A stretch of DNA of 47,626 nucleotides from an uncultured Oscillospiraceae bacterium (GTDB lineage Bacteria > Bacillota > Clostridia > UBA1212 > SIG427): positions 1 through 47,626 of the forward strand of contig CABQMV010000001.1 of NCBI GenBank assembly GCA_902465325.1, in the 5' to 3' direction. A program made the position numbers and the translations under genes. The notes beneath the pieces are model-generated. The model did no database searches. It saw only the letters and a list, made by a program, of their open reading frames with translations, and had not been told where the DNA came from. This document shows, in pieces, positions 40,226-47,626 of this stretch; the first letter of the stretch is position 1, and every line of letters begins with the position of its first letter.

Positions 40226-41290
40226 CTATATATTTACTGAAACTGCAATCCCCTTCTCGGCGGATTCAAAGGCAGCCTCCATAACCTCCATGACACGCAG
40301 AGCCTCCTCCGGTTTAATGGTAAGCTCTGCCCCTTCAATGGCAGCTACCAGCTGACGGTATACCACATGAAGGCCATCCTCCACATCCTCAGGCTCAGAA
40401 AGAGGAATATGCTCTACTGATTCAGGGCAGCGCGGCGCCATTGTCTTTGTGGGGCCCGCCTTTGTCATAAAAATCTCCTCTTCCCATACATTGTTCTTGT
40501 CCAGTACTCGGACAATCTCACCGCTGCAGTCCCAGTCATTGATCTGCAAAGTGCCCTCCGTTCCCAATACATACCACCGGGGTTTGGTTATGTAGTTGTT
40601 GGTCGCCACCTCAATAAAAGCGGTCAAGCCGTCTGCAAAGGTAAGGGACAGATGAAAATTATCGTCAACTTCAGGATAATCAATTTTATACATTTTGCAG
40701 AACACATTGGTAACCGCCGACCGGTTCATATACATCAGCTGGTCAATAAGATGGACCCCCCAGTCCAGCATCATACCGCCTCCCAAACGCTTTAAGGTAC
40801 GCCAGCCGCTGGGCATTCCCCGAGAGCCCTCAACACGGGATTCAATGTGATAGGGCCTGCCGATACTGCCAGCCTCTACATGGCGGCGCATCAATACAAA
40901 ATCCCGGTTTGTTCTGCGGTTCTGATCAATGGTAAAGACCCTGCCGGTTTCTTTTGACACGGCCATTACCTCTTTAAGCTCTGAAGCGTTCATAGTCACC
41001 GGCTTCTCACACAGAACATGCTTGCCGTGCCGCATAGCATCGATACAAATCTCCGCATGAACCTCATTGGTAGTGGAAACAAGAACTATGTCAATTTCGC
41101 AGTCAGACAGCAGGGCTTCTCTGGACTCATATGCCACCAGCCCTCCTTTTTCGGCCAGCGCCTGTCGGGACGGGTTTAGGTCAAAAACCCCTTTTATTAC
41201 AACCCGCTGCTCCGGATGGCTGAGGATGCTGTTATAATGACTGTGGGCCACTCCGCCGTACCCAATAATCCCTAATTTGTATAGCTTCAT
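40226..41290 (-). CDS. Gfo/Idh/MocA-family oxidoreductase
   Basis: This 354-residue NAD(P)-dependent sugar dehydrogenase has the Rossmann start YKLGIIGYGGVAHSHY, the family motif HVLCEKPVTMNA (Lys of the active site) and the second motif GGGMMLDWGVHLIDQL with the catalytic His. The likely reaction is oxidation or reduction at C3 (or another position) of a glycoside or sugar acid. It is the third gene of the operon, after the isomerase. Confidence 0.92.
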   Translation of the reverse strand: MKLYKLGIIGYGGVAHSHYNSILSHPEQRVVIKGVFDLNPSRQALAEKGGLVAYESREALLSDCEIDIVLVSTTNEVHAEICIDAMRHGKHVLCEKPVTMNASELKEVMAVSKETGRVFTIDQNRRTNRDFVLMRRHVEAGSIGRPYHIESRVEGSRGMPSGWRTLKRLGGGMMLDWGVHLIDQLMYMNRSAVTNVFCKMYKIDYPEVDDNFHLSLTFADGLTAFIEVATNNYITKPRWYVLGTEGTLQINDWDCSGEIVRVLDKNNVWEEEIFMTKAGPTKTMAPRCPESVEHIPLSEPEDVEDGLHVVYRQLVAAIEGAELTIKPEEALRVMEVMEAAFESAEKGIAVSVNI

Positions 41291-41319
41291 TGTCTATCCC
41301 CTTTACATATCTGATCTGT

Positions 41320-42285
41320 CTATGCCCACCACATCTCGCCGGCAGTCTTGGTAATAAGCACATCCTTTAAGAAAGCAATGGCCTTCTCCAGTCCCTCCTC
41401 AGGCGACATAAGGGCATCTTCATGTTCAATACTGACAGAGCCGTCATATCCTACTGCCTTCAAGGCAGAGATGATATGCTTCCACACCTGTCTGCCGTGT
41501 CCGTAGCCCACTGTCCGGAAGATCCAGGAGCGCCCTAGGATATCTCCATAGTTTTTGATATCCAGCACGCCGTTTACGGAAGTGTTTCGGTCATCGATTT
41601 TGGTATCCTTTGCATGAAAATGATAAATAGCTCCCTGCAAAGCTTTAATGGCCTCTACAGGGTCAATCCCCTGCCAAAAAAGATGGGAGGGGTCCACATT
41701 GGCACCGATACAGTCTCCCACTGCACTTCTCAGCCTCAAACAGGTCTCAGGATTATACACCACAAATCCCGGATGCATTTCAAAAGCAATTCTCTCTACC
41801 CCGTGGGCCTTTGCAAAGGCTGATGTTTTTTCCCAATAGGGAATCACCCTTTCCTCCCACTGCCATTTGAGAATTTCGGTAAAATCTTCAGGCCACGGGC
41901 ACGTCACCCAATTAGGCCTTTTAGATTCCTGGCAGTCTCCGGGACAGCCTGCAAAGCCCACAATGGTTTGGACCTCAAGAGCCTCACACGCCAAAATGGC
42001 GTTTTTGAAGTCTCTGTCAAACCGGTCCCCCGTTTCCTTATCAGGATGAAGAGGATTTCCGTGACAGGCAATGGCAGAAATGCTGACATCATATTGCTCC
42101 ATAAGGGCTTTCCATTCTTTTATTTTTTCCGGGCTTTTCAAAAGCGCTTCCGGATCCAGGTGATGGTTGCCCGGATACCCGCCTGCCCCAATTTCCATTT
42201 CATGAACATCATGGCCCTGTAAAAATTTCAGCGCCTCCTCAAACGTATAGCCGCCGAAAACCGGATTCATTACACCAAGCCTCAT
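41320..42285 (-). CDS. Sugar-phosphate isomerase/epimerase (AP-endonuclease 2 fold)
   Basis: The product has 321 residues and a TIM barrel with the usual metal-binding set: Glu in RIAFEMHPGF, Asp and His in GANVDPSHLFW, His in YHFHAKDTK and Glu in VSIEHED. The N-terminus MRLGVMNPVFGGYTFEEAL is typical. Members of this fold act on keto- and aldo-sugars or on oxidised glycosides, including beta-elimination of 3-keto-glycosides by related proteins. It lies between two Gfo/Idh/MocA dehydrogenase genes with short gaps. Confidence 0.9.
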   Translation of the reverse strand: MRLGVMNPVFGGYTFEEALKFLQGHDVHEMEIGAGGYPGNHHLDPEALLKSPEKIKEWKALMEQYDVSISAIACHGNPLHPDKETGDRFDRDFKNAILACEALEVQTIVGFAGCPGDCQESKRPNWVTCPWPEDFTEILKWQWEERVIPYWEKTSAFAKAHGVERIAFEMHPGFVVYNPETCLRLRSAVGDCIGANVDPSHLFWQGIDPVEAIKALQGAIYHFHAKDTKIDDRNTSVNGVLDIKNYGDILGRSWIFRTVGYGHGRQVWKHIISALKAVGYDGSVSIEHEDALMSPEEGLEKAIAFLKDVLITKTAGEMWWA

Positions 42286-42303
42286 AAGTAAGTCTCCTTT
42301 TCC

Positions 42304-43383
42304 CTACAGTTTCACCTCTGCGCCAATCTCCGCCGATTTGTACATAGCTTCTAAAATTTTAACGATATTCAGGCCCTGTATCGGCACAAAATCAGGCTGC
42401 TCTTTGCCCGAAATTACATGATAGAAGTGACGGAGGTTCTGTATATGGGCAATTTCCCCGCCCCCAAGGTTGGGAACCAAGTCAACGGTGACACCGTTTT
42501 CCTCCGTAAAAATCTTAAATTTCCCATCCCTGGTATCTGTAGAGGCACCGGCCTTTGTCCCCCGCAGATCTACAAACACTTTCTCGCATTCTACATTAGA
42601 GGCCCATGAAAATTCAATCTGCATGGTACATCCATTGTCAAAGCGAATAAAGCCAAATGCCAGATCCTCCACGTCAAAGATGCCGCCTGCCTTGGCCTCG
42701 CCGTACATGGAATGAACCGAGTCTGCCTCTGTGTCGCTTTCGGCAAATTTACAGTAGGTGGCGCCGGAAACAGAAACCGGGGTCGGATTTCCCATGAGCC
42801 AGATACACAGGTCTATCATATGTACGCCAAGATCAATAAGAGGGCCGCCCCCTGACTGGGCTTTTGTTGTAAACCAGCCACCCTTGCCGGGAATCCCTCT
42901 CCTTCTCTGCCAGCCGCAGCGGGCCGTATAAATATCTCCCATTTTCCCTTCCTCAATGTATTTTTTGAGGAATTTAGAATACTCATTGTACCGGTTATTT
43001 CTCATAACCATCAATACCTTCCCGCTTTTTTCCGCGGCCAGCTTCATTTTTTCTGCCTCCCCAACGGATACCGCGTCAGGTTTTTCACAGAAGACGTGAA
43101 TCCCTTTATTAAGAGCCTCTACCGCAATAATTGAATGAAGATAATTGGGCGTACAGATATCAACCGCATCCAGTCCGGGAACATTCAAAAGCTCTTTATA
43201 GTCCTTGTAGCAAGCTTTTTTTGAAAGACCGATTCCATCCGTCACAGCTTCTGCCTTTGAAAGAACAATGTCGCACACCGCTGCAATCTCTACCTCCGGA
43301 TTATTGATATAGAGGGGAAGATGTGCGGAATTAAAAATACCGCCGCAGCCCACAATACCCACCTTTAGTTTTTTCGTTTCCAT
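42304..43383 (-). CDS. Gfo/Idh/MocA-family oxidoreductase (second)
   Basis: The product has 359 residues. The Rossmann motif KVGIVGCGGIFNSAHLPLY, HVFCEKPDAVSV and GGGPLIDLGVHMIDLCIW follow the family, but the sequence is clearly different from the other Gfo protein of the operon, so the two probably catalyse opposite half-reactions or act on different sugars. ATG 43383 is preferred because AAAGGGG lies 8 bases upstream. It is the first gene of the five-gene operon and diverges from the AraC gene. Confidence 0.92.
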   Translation of the reverse strand: METKKLKVGIVGCGGIFNSAHLPLYINNPEVEIAAVCDIVLSKAEAVTDGIGLSKKACYKDYKELLNVPGLDAVDICTPNYLHSIIAVEALNKGIHVFCEKPDAVSVGEAEKMKLAAEKSGKVLMVMRNNRYNEYSKFLKKYIEEGKMGDIYTARCGWQRRRGIPGKGGWFTTKAQSGGGPLIDLGVHMIDLCIWLMGNPTPVSVSGATYCKFAESDTEADSVHSMYGEAKAGGIFDVEDLAFGFIRFDNGCTMQIEFSWASNVECEKVFVDLRGTKAGASTDTRDGKFKIFTEENGVTVDLVPNLGGGEIAHIQNLRHFYHVISGKEQPDFVPIQGLNIVKILEAMYKSAEIGAEVKL

Positions 43384-43400
43384 ATGTAAGTCCCCTTTCA

Positions 43401-43465
43401 CAGTAAAAATTACTGGCCTTTTCTTTAAAGAAAGTATAGTATATTAAAAACAAATATTGTATAAT
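43401..43465. promoter_or_regulatory. Divergent control region of the sugar operon and araC-type gene
   Basis: Two perfect palindromes, CAGTAA-AAA-TTACTG (43401-43415) and TTTCTTTAAAGAAA (43420-43433), lie before the operon. A TATAAT (43460-43465) serves the AraC gene; a TATACT-like -10 without a clear -35 faces the operon, as expected for an activator-dependent promoter. Which palindrome the AraC protein binds is unknown. Confidence 0.5.
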
Positions 43466-43511
43466 ATATTCAATAAAAAATATCATTTTTTTGTCACGAG
43501 GGGATGCTCCT

Positions 43512-44408
43512 ATGAAGCACAGTATTGCCGACCCCCATTATGAAAGTAAATATTTACTGGATGGAATTCAGTTTCCCATCCACTGTATACAGCTGGATGT
43601 AGAGAAACGCAGCACCAAAAGGATCTCTCCCCATTACCATGAATATATCGAAATTTTGTACAGCCTAGAGACTGACTGCGATGTCTATATCAACGGTAAA
43701 ATCCACAATTTTAAAACAGGGGATCTTCTGATTATCAATTCAGGCGAAAGCCACGACCTGCTTTTTGACCGCAGCAGCGGACATTATATTGTCATAAAGG
43801 TACTGCCGGAAATTTTGTATTCCAGCGATCAATCGGTTTTTGAAATGAAATATACCATGCCTTTTTTGATACAAAACTCAGTGAACAAAAGACATTTTAC
43901 AAAAGAGGAGCTAGGGGACAATTCCGTACAGGAGGCGGTTACAAGGATTATGGAGGAATGGCGGGAGAAGGATTACGGCTTTGAGCTTTCCATACGTTCC
44001 GATATTCTGAAGGTGTTTTTATGGGTGCTTCGCTACTGGCATAAGCATGATTTGGAGGCCGTCGCTCAGTTTGACTATTCCGATGAAATTCTTTATATTA
44101 TTCAGCGTTCTCTTGAATATATTTCAAAAAATTACGCTACTCTAACGGAATCAGAGGTAGCTGAGCACTGTAATTTAAGCTACAGCTACTTTTCGCGTAT
44201 TTTTAAAAAGGTTATGCACCAAAGCTTTTCTGAATATCTGAAGCACTACCGCATTACCAAGGCCGAGCAGCTTCTGTCCTCAACGGATAAATCCGTAGGG
44301 GAAATTTCCGAAGCAGTGGGATTTTCAACACCCAGTTACTTTATCCACCAGTTTAAGGCAAAAAAGAATATTTCTCCTAAGCAGTATAAAATGAAATATC
44401 TTCGATAA
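43512..44408 (+). CDS. AraC-family transcriptional regulator
   Basis: The product has 298 residues. An N-terminal cupin-like sensor domain (HYHEYIEILYSLETDCDVYI, FKTGDLLIINSGESHDL) is followed by a C-terminal double helix-turn-helix (about 200-298: ESEVAEHCNLSYSYFSRIFK, TKAEQLLSSTDKSVGEISEA, GFSTPSYFIHQFKAKKNISP). GAGGGG precedes ATG 43512. It reads away from the sugar operon and is the likely activator. It ends 2 bases from the convergent lipoate ligase gene. Confidence 0.92.
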   Translation: MKHSIADPHYESKYLLDGIQFPIHCIQLDVEKRSTKRISPHYHEYIEILYSLETDCDVYINGKIHNFKTGDLLIINSGESHDLLFDRSSGHYIVIKVLPEILYSSDQSVFEMKYTMPFLIQNSVNKRHFTKEELGDNSVQEAVTRIMEEWREKDYGFELSIRSDILKVFLWVLRYWHKHDLEAVAQFDYSDEILYIIQRSLEYISKNYATLTESEVAEHCNLSYSYFSRIFKKVMHQSFSEYLKHYRITKAEQLLSSTDKSVGEISEAVGFSTPSYFIHQFKAKKNISPKQYKMKYLR

Positions 44409-44410
44409 AA

Positions 44411-45391
44411 TTACACTTCCGCTATGAGCGCCGCCATTTCCTCCAAGCTGATTTTGTACACGGTCCCCTTCATGGTTCTAAGAGCCTCCAGCACTGCGCT
44501 TCTTTCATAGGGGCAGCCTTTCAGTACAGCGGCAAATTCCTCTGTATCTACAGTGCCGAAAAAGTCTCCGGAAACAGCAATATCAGAAATTTTACCCTGC
44601 TTTACAGAAATGGTAAACTCTATTTTTCCGCCTTCAAAGCGGCCGGTACGGAGAATACTGTATTTGGGAGAGGCACCAAAAATCATCTGACGGCTGCCGA
44701 ATTTTTCATCGGCGATTTTTTGTACCCTGGCCAGCTCCTCTGCCGTGAGCCGGTATACTGTCCCTTCGCTGCCCATAAGCCGTGAAACCATCAGGCGTTT
44801 AAACTCCTGATCGGATACCGGGTTTTCCATATGGTCGGAAATATTGGTCACCCTGTCTCTTACGGACTTAATACTTTTAGAAATGATTTTATAAGGATCT
44901 GCCGTAGTAGATTCTACCAGAGCTGCAATATCCGTAGCATACAGCAACGTACCGTGATGTACCACATATCCGCCATGGATATACTGGGAGTTTCCTGAAA
45001 ACTTTTTACCGTCAATAACCAAATCGTTTCTGCCATTGAAACCGGCGCCGGTCACACCCAGCTCATGCAGGGCCTCGACTACCGGCAAAATATATTCCTG
45101 AAAGCTGATTTTCTGCTGGTCTGCTGCGGTAATAAAAGAAAACTGCCAGCAGCCCGGGTCCTGGTATACCGTACCGCCGCCGGACATTCTCCTGGCGATG
45201 TTAAGGTGATGGGATCTGGCATATTCCATATTAATCTCTTCCAGGGGATTCTGGTATTTACCCACCACTAAAGTAGGAGAGCTGTTCCAGAAAAGCAGTA
45301 CGGTCTCCTCAGGTTTTTTCTCTGTGATGAGCCAATACTCCATAGCAAGATTGTAATAAATATTCTGAGAACCGGTATCAATATAAATCAT
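44411..45391 (-). CDS. lplA: Lipoate-protein ligase (first of two)
   Basis: This 326-residue LplA-type enzyme activates lipoate with ATP and attaches it to a lysine. RRMSGGGTVYQDPG is the lipoyl-AMP loop, DLVIDGKKFSGNSQ holds the catalytic Lys, HHGTLLYATDI follows, and a C-terminal accessory domain (about 245-326) is present. Its start overlaps the lipoyl-carrier stop (ATGA). It is the third gene of a three-gene operon. Confidence 0.92.
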   Translation of the reverse strand: MIYIDTGSQNIYYNLAMEYWLITEKKPEETVLLFWNSSPTLVVGKYQNPLEEINMEYARSHHLNIARRMSGGGTVYQDPGCWQFSFITAADQQKISFQEYILPVVEALHELGVTGAGFNGRNDLVIDGKKFSGNSQYIHGGYVVHHGTLLYATDIAALVESTTADPYKIISKSIKSVRDRVTNISDHMENPVSDQEFKRLMVSRLMGSEGTVYRLTAEELARVQKIADEKFGSRQMIFGASPKYSILRTGRFEGGKIEFTISVKQGKISDIAVSGDFFGTVDTEEFAAVLKGCPYERSAVLEALRTMKGTVYKISLEEMAALIAEV

Positions 45392-45627
45392 TGTATTTCA
45401 ATTTCTCCTATCGCTTCCCCTGCAGACACCCTGTCACCCTCTTCTGCAAACTGCCGGCCCATTACACCAGCCTCCGCGGCCTCAACTTCACTGACGACCT
45501 TGTCTGCCTCTACTTCAAATAAAATATCGCCCTTGCTCACAGCCTCTCCCGGCGCTACATTCCAGGCTACCAGCACTCCCTCTTTCATTTCACTGCTCAG
45601 TTTTGGCATCGTAATCGTTTTCTTCAC
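45388..45627 (-). CDS. Free-standing lipoyl/biotinyl carrier protein
   Basis: These 79 residues form one lipoyl domain and nothing else. MPKLSSEMKEGVLVAWNVAP matches E2 lipoyl domains and the hairpin EADKVVSEVEA presents Lys43 for lipoylation (ADK rather than the biotin-type MK). There is no catalytic E2 domain. It overlaps the upstream ligase gene by 38 bases and the downstream one by 4, so the three proteins are made together. It is probably the substrate of one or both ligases. Its redox partner is not in the window. Confidence 0.9.
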   Translation of the reverse strand: MKKTITMPKLSSEMKEGVLVAWNVAPGEAVSKGDILFEVEADKVVSEVEAAEAGVMGRQFAEEGDRVSAGEAIGEIEIQ

Positions 45628-46483
45628 TGTATACCTCCCGGAAAACTTCCTCCGCAGGCCGTCCTATATAGCTCCGGACACTGCTGTCCGCAACAACTCC
45701 TGCTTCCACACAAAGCCATATCCCTTTCTTTTCGGGATAGAATTCAAATTTAGGGCCTTTCCCTATGTTCCACTGCCATGTATCATATTTTTCTTTTTTC
45801 AGCATCAAAATCTGCCGTTCTTCCTCTGCGCTTACAGCGGTCTCGCAGCCCTTCTCCCCCAATAGAGCCCCCTTCAGACTCTCAGCAAATTCGGCTATAG
45901 AAGAATACGCGGCGCCTTGTAAATGCTGCTTTATATTGGTCACAGGGCTGGGTACTGAGGCAACGGCCTTGCATATCATTTTACCGGCAGGAGGCGTAAG
46001 CAATTTCCCCAAACAGTTAAGATCCGCATCAAACAGCAAGGTGCCGTGATGAAGCACTCTGTCCCTTTTCACTGCCTGGGCACTGCCAGAAATTTTCATA
46101 TCGCCGATGGCGATATCGCAGGTGTTTCTTTTGTGCGCTGGCACCCCCATTGAGGCAAGCGCTTTTATGACCGGAGCCAGAAAGCTGTCGTAGTCCAGGC
46201 TGCAGCCCTCTCTACACTTCCTGATCATTGTATAGTTCAAGTTGCCCCTGTCGTGATATACGGTACCGCCGCCTGTGGTTCTCCTGATTACCGGGATATT
46301 CATTTTTCCCGCAAGGGGCATATTCATTTCCTGAAACACATTTTGACAGCGGCCGCAGACAAGGCTGGGCTCATTGATCCACAAAAGCAAAAGATCCTCC
46401 TCCAGGCTGCTGTGTTCAAATACATACTCCTCAAAGGCCTGATTGTAAAACGGATCTGTCTTGTCATTCCTTATGTATATCAT
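45590..46483 (-). CDS. lplA: Lipoate-protein ligase (second of two)
   Basis: The product has 297 residues. MIYIRNDKTDPFYNQAFEEY aligns from the first residue with the other ligase (MIYIDTGSQNIYYNLAMEYW). RRTTGGGTVYHDRGNLNYTM, DIAIGDMKISGSAQ and HHGTLLFDADL show the same active site, with a shorter C-terminal domain. ATG 46483 is chosen because the promoter at 46503-46531 leaves no room for the earlier starts and GGGG lies 8 bases upstream. It is the first gene of the operon. Confidence 0.92.
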   Translation of the reverse strand: MIYIRNDKTDPFYNQAFEEYVFEHSSLEEDLLLLWINEPSLVCGRCQNVFQEMNMPLAGKMNIPVIRRTTGGGTVYHDRGNLNYTMIRKCREGCSLDYDSFLAPVIKALASMGVPAHKRNTCDIAIGDMKISGSAQAVKRDRVLHHGTLLFDADLNCLGKLLTPPAGKMICKAVASVPSPVTNIKQHLQGAAYSSIAEFAESLKGALLGEKGCETAVSAEEERQILMLKKEKYDTWQWNIGKGPKFEFYPEKKGIWLCVEAGVVADSSVRSYIGRPAEEVFREVYSEENDYDAKTEQ

Positions 46484-46502
46484 AGTCATTACCCCGCCCC
46501 CT

Positions 46503-46531
46503 ATAATACAACGAAAGCAAAAGACTGTCAA
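46503..46531 (-). promoter_or_regulatory. Promoter of the lipoate operon
   Basis: On the minus strand TTGACA (46531-46526), 17 bases, TATTAT (46508-46503), giving a leader of only about 12 bases before ATG 46483. Confidence 0.75.
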
Positions 46532-46586
46532 AGCCGGGGAAATTTCTTTCATTATGCAAAAGGGATAAAACTGTAATAAGATATAT

Positions 46587-46616
46587 TTTACAAAACGGCA
46601 GGCCACATGTTATACT
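46587..46616 (+). promoter_or_regulatory. Promoter of the GyrI-like gene
   Basis: TTTACA (46587-46592), 18 bases, TATACT (46611-46616), back to back with the lipoate promoter. Confidence 0.6.
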
Positions 46617-46671
46617 GATATCATAATATTGAGTTCCAAAATAAATGAATGGTAAAACAGGAGGTTGAAAC

Positions 46672-47226
46672 ATGTTAAAACCCCACGTAGTGGAGAGAGA
46701 CGTCATAAGGCTTTGTGGTAGATGTGCCAAAATAGACAAGGACAATTCGATGGGAGAAGGAATTGGCTCCCTATTTGCACAAATGGACGAAATTTTCAGT
46801 AAAGTGAAAAACCCCGTAGACGATAAATTTTACGGCGTATCCTTAAATTTCTGTAATAGCGGCAAAAACAGCCGTATGGATTATTGGCTATGCAAAGAGG
46901 TTAAAAATTTTTGGCATAAGAATGAAATAGGGAACTGGGAAGAGCTGGAGGAAGGGATGGAAACTCTGACATTGCCAGCAACTCGTTGGTTATACATTCC
47001 GGTACGATATGACGATCCTTTCGTAAAAAGTTTGGCGCCGGAGGACCAAAGAGATGACCCCGGTCTTTTGACACCGTGTGTATACGAATGGGCTGATCAG
47101 TGGATGAAAGAAAATAACTACATCCAGCAGGATTATCCAGTGGAACTTGAAATCTATGGCCTTCATGACGGATATGAAGACCAAGGCTGCTGCGCTGAGA
47201 TAACTTTAGCGAAACCGATTGTATAA
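46672..47226 (+). CDS. GyrI-like effector-binding domain protein
   Basis: This 184-residue single-domain protein follows the GyrI-like (SOUL/BmrR-type) small-molecule-binding pattern: GIGSLFAQMDEIFSKV, YGVSLNF, MDYWLCKEV, LPATRWLYIPVR, PCVYEWADQWMKENNY and ELEIYGLHDGYEDQGCCAEI (the conserved acidic position). No DNA-binding domain is present. It probably binds or hydrolyses hydrophobic cations or drugs; the target is unknown. AGGAGG lies 7 bases before the ATG, and a terminator follows. Confidence 0.75.
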   Translation: MLKPHVVERDVIRLCGRCAKIDKDNSMGEGIGSLFAQMDEIFSKVKNPVDDKFYGVSLNFCNSGKNSRMDYWLCKEVKNFWHKNEIGNWEELEEGMETLTLPATRWLYIPVRYDDPFVKSLAPEDQRDDPGLLTPCVYEWADQWMKENNYIQQDYPVELEIYGLHDGYEDQGCCAEITLAKPIV

Positions 47227-47289
47227 CGGTTGTCCGTAAAAGCTTTGCTTTGATAAACGGCGCAAGGGACGTTGGAACGCACCTCTGGT

Positions 47290-47325
47290 CTGACTGCATC
47301 GCAGGATACAGTCAGGCTTTTTATT
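47290..47325 (+). terminator. Terminator of the GyrI-like gene
   Basis: CTGACTG (47290-47296) and CAGTCAG (47309-47315) form a 7-bp stem followed by GCTTTTTATTT. The 130 bases from here to the next gene show nothing else. Confidence 0.8.
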
Positions 47326-47458
47326 TGAGCTCAAAATTTTCCCCTGTGGCATAGATAACAGCCAGAGCTATACAGTTCCTCTTTTTAGTACAGCAGGAAA
47401 GGGAAAGGTTTCGTCAGCCTATCGGCAAGTCAAATCTCAATGACAGCTTCATTGTCCC

Positions 47459-47626
47459 TTATTTCTTCAGCTGCTGACAGGAAGGACAAAAATAGTACTT
47501 TGTACCGGTACCCATTACAGCTTCAATAGGAGTACTGCATTTTGGACACGGCTTATGACAATTTTTTGCCGTCATCAACGAGGCTGACGGATTATTTTCC
47601 TTGATATGTTTCCCGTACAAATCAAT
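47459..47626 (-). CDS. C-terminal end of an Fpg/Nei-type DNA glycosylase (cut by window edge)
   Basis: The minus strand encodes the last 55 residues of a protein whose start lies beyond the edge. LYGKHIKENNPSASLMTAKN leads to a zinc finger with CPKC, a 16-residue beta hairpin (STPIEAVMGTGTKYYF) and CPSC, then QQLKK and stop. This C-x2-C-x16-C-x2-C finger at the extreme C-terminus is the mark of formamidopyrimidine-DNA glycosylase and endonuclease VIII, which cut out oxidised bases. Which of the two cannot be told without the N-terminus. Confidence 0.7.
   Translation of the reverse strand: MDLYGKHIKENNPSASLMTAKNCHKPCPKCSTPIEAVMGTGTKYYFCPSCQQLKK

Noticed and set aside
1..47626. CRISPR array, tRNA genes, intact insertion sequence or replication origin
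   Set aside because: No regularly spaced repeats, cloverleaf sequences, complete transposase or DnaA-box cluster was seen on either strand by reading; a dedicated scan was not possible.

Overview
The window looks like the chromosome of a strictly anaerobic, spore-forming member of the Clostridia, most like a gut Lachnospiraceae. The signs are an alpha/beta small acid-soluble spore protein, a YtxC-like sporulation protein, two [FeFe]-hydrogenase-type proteins, families typical of that group (DUF6062, DUF6873, DUF1700/DUF4097), a type I dockerin and strong AGGAGG ribosome sites. No species is claimed. No CRISPR array and no tRNA or rRNA gene was seen; the only structured RNA gene is RNase P RNA.

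Layout. 1-255: start of a glycosidase-like gene cut by the window edge. 369-824: hsp20. 1036-3059: wreck of an integrative element (int fragment, hybrid pseudogene, intact alpha/beta hydrolase behind a leader-peptide attenuator). Its 11-bp flanking repeat lies inside a CIRCE heat-shock operator that originally stood between hsp20 and pyk. 3167-6160: pyk, DUF6062 and a P-loop protein. 6117-9523: ytxC-like, DUF6873, DUF378, SASP, a small Cys-rich protein and mazEF. 9792-11137: a sigma-70 factor and rnpB. 11293-15514: ddh, then an AT-rich accessory patch with a frameshifted Lsa-type ABC-F gene, AIPR and ATPase fragments and a DUF2726/CFI-box protein. 15666-18541 (minus): EEP nuclease-trmK-nif3-trmB operon. 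18728-20544: padR-DUF1700-DUF4097. 20549-24698: asnB, a PH-like membrane protein and a GH20 enzyme.

24790-30652 (minus) is the most coherent system: an iron alcohol dehydrogenase under a near-consensus Rex operator, a thin 2Fe-2S ferredoxin, then a PAS-containing [FeFe] hydrogenase, a SpoIIE/PP2C phosphatase and a second [FeFe] hydrogenase in overlapping order. It resembles the phosphatase-linked, putatively sensory hydrogenases and suggests a hydrogen/redox-sensing partner-switch module beside a redox-controlled fermentative enzyme.

30846-35725 (minus): ybaB-recR-prfA-[Sua5/YwlE-like fusion]-lysR-mgmt, in which threonylcarbamoyl-AMP synthase is fused to a low-molecular-weight phosphatase whose signature resembles protein-arginine phosphatase. 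35876-43383 (minus): a secreted amylase-like protein with a dockerin, and a five-gene sugar operon (two Gfo/Idh/MocA dehydrogenases, sugar-phosphate isomerase, SGNH hydrolase, ThuA) facing an AraC regulator; it fits oxidative (3-keto) glycoside metabolism. 44411-46483 (minus): two lipoate-protein ligases around a free-standing lipoyl carrier. 46672-47626: a GyrI-like protein and the end of an Fpg/Nei-type glycosylase.
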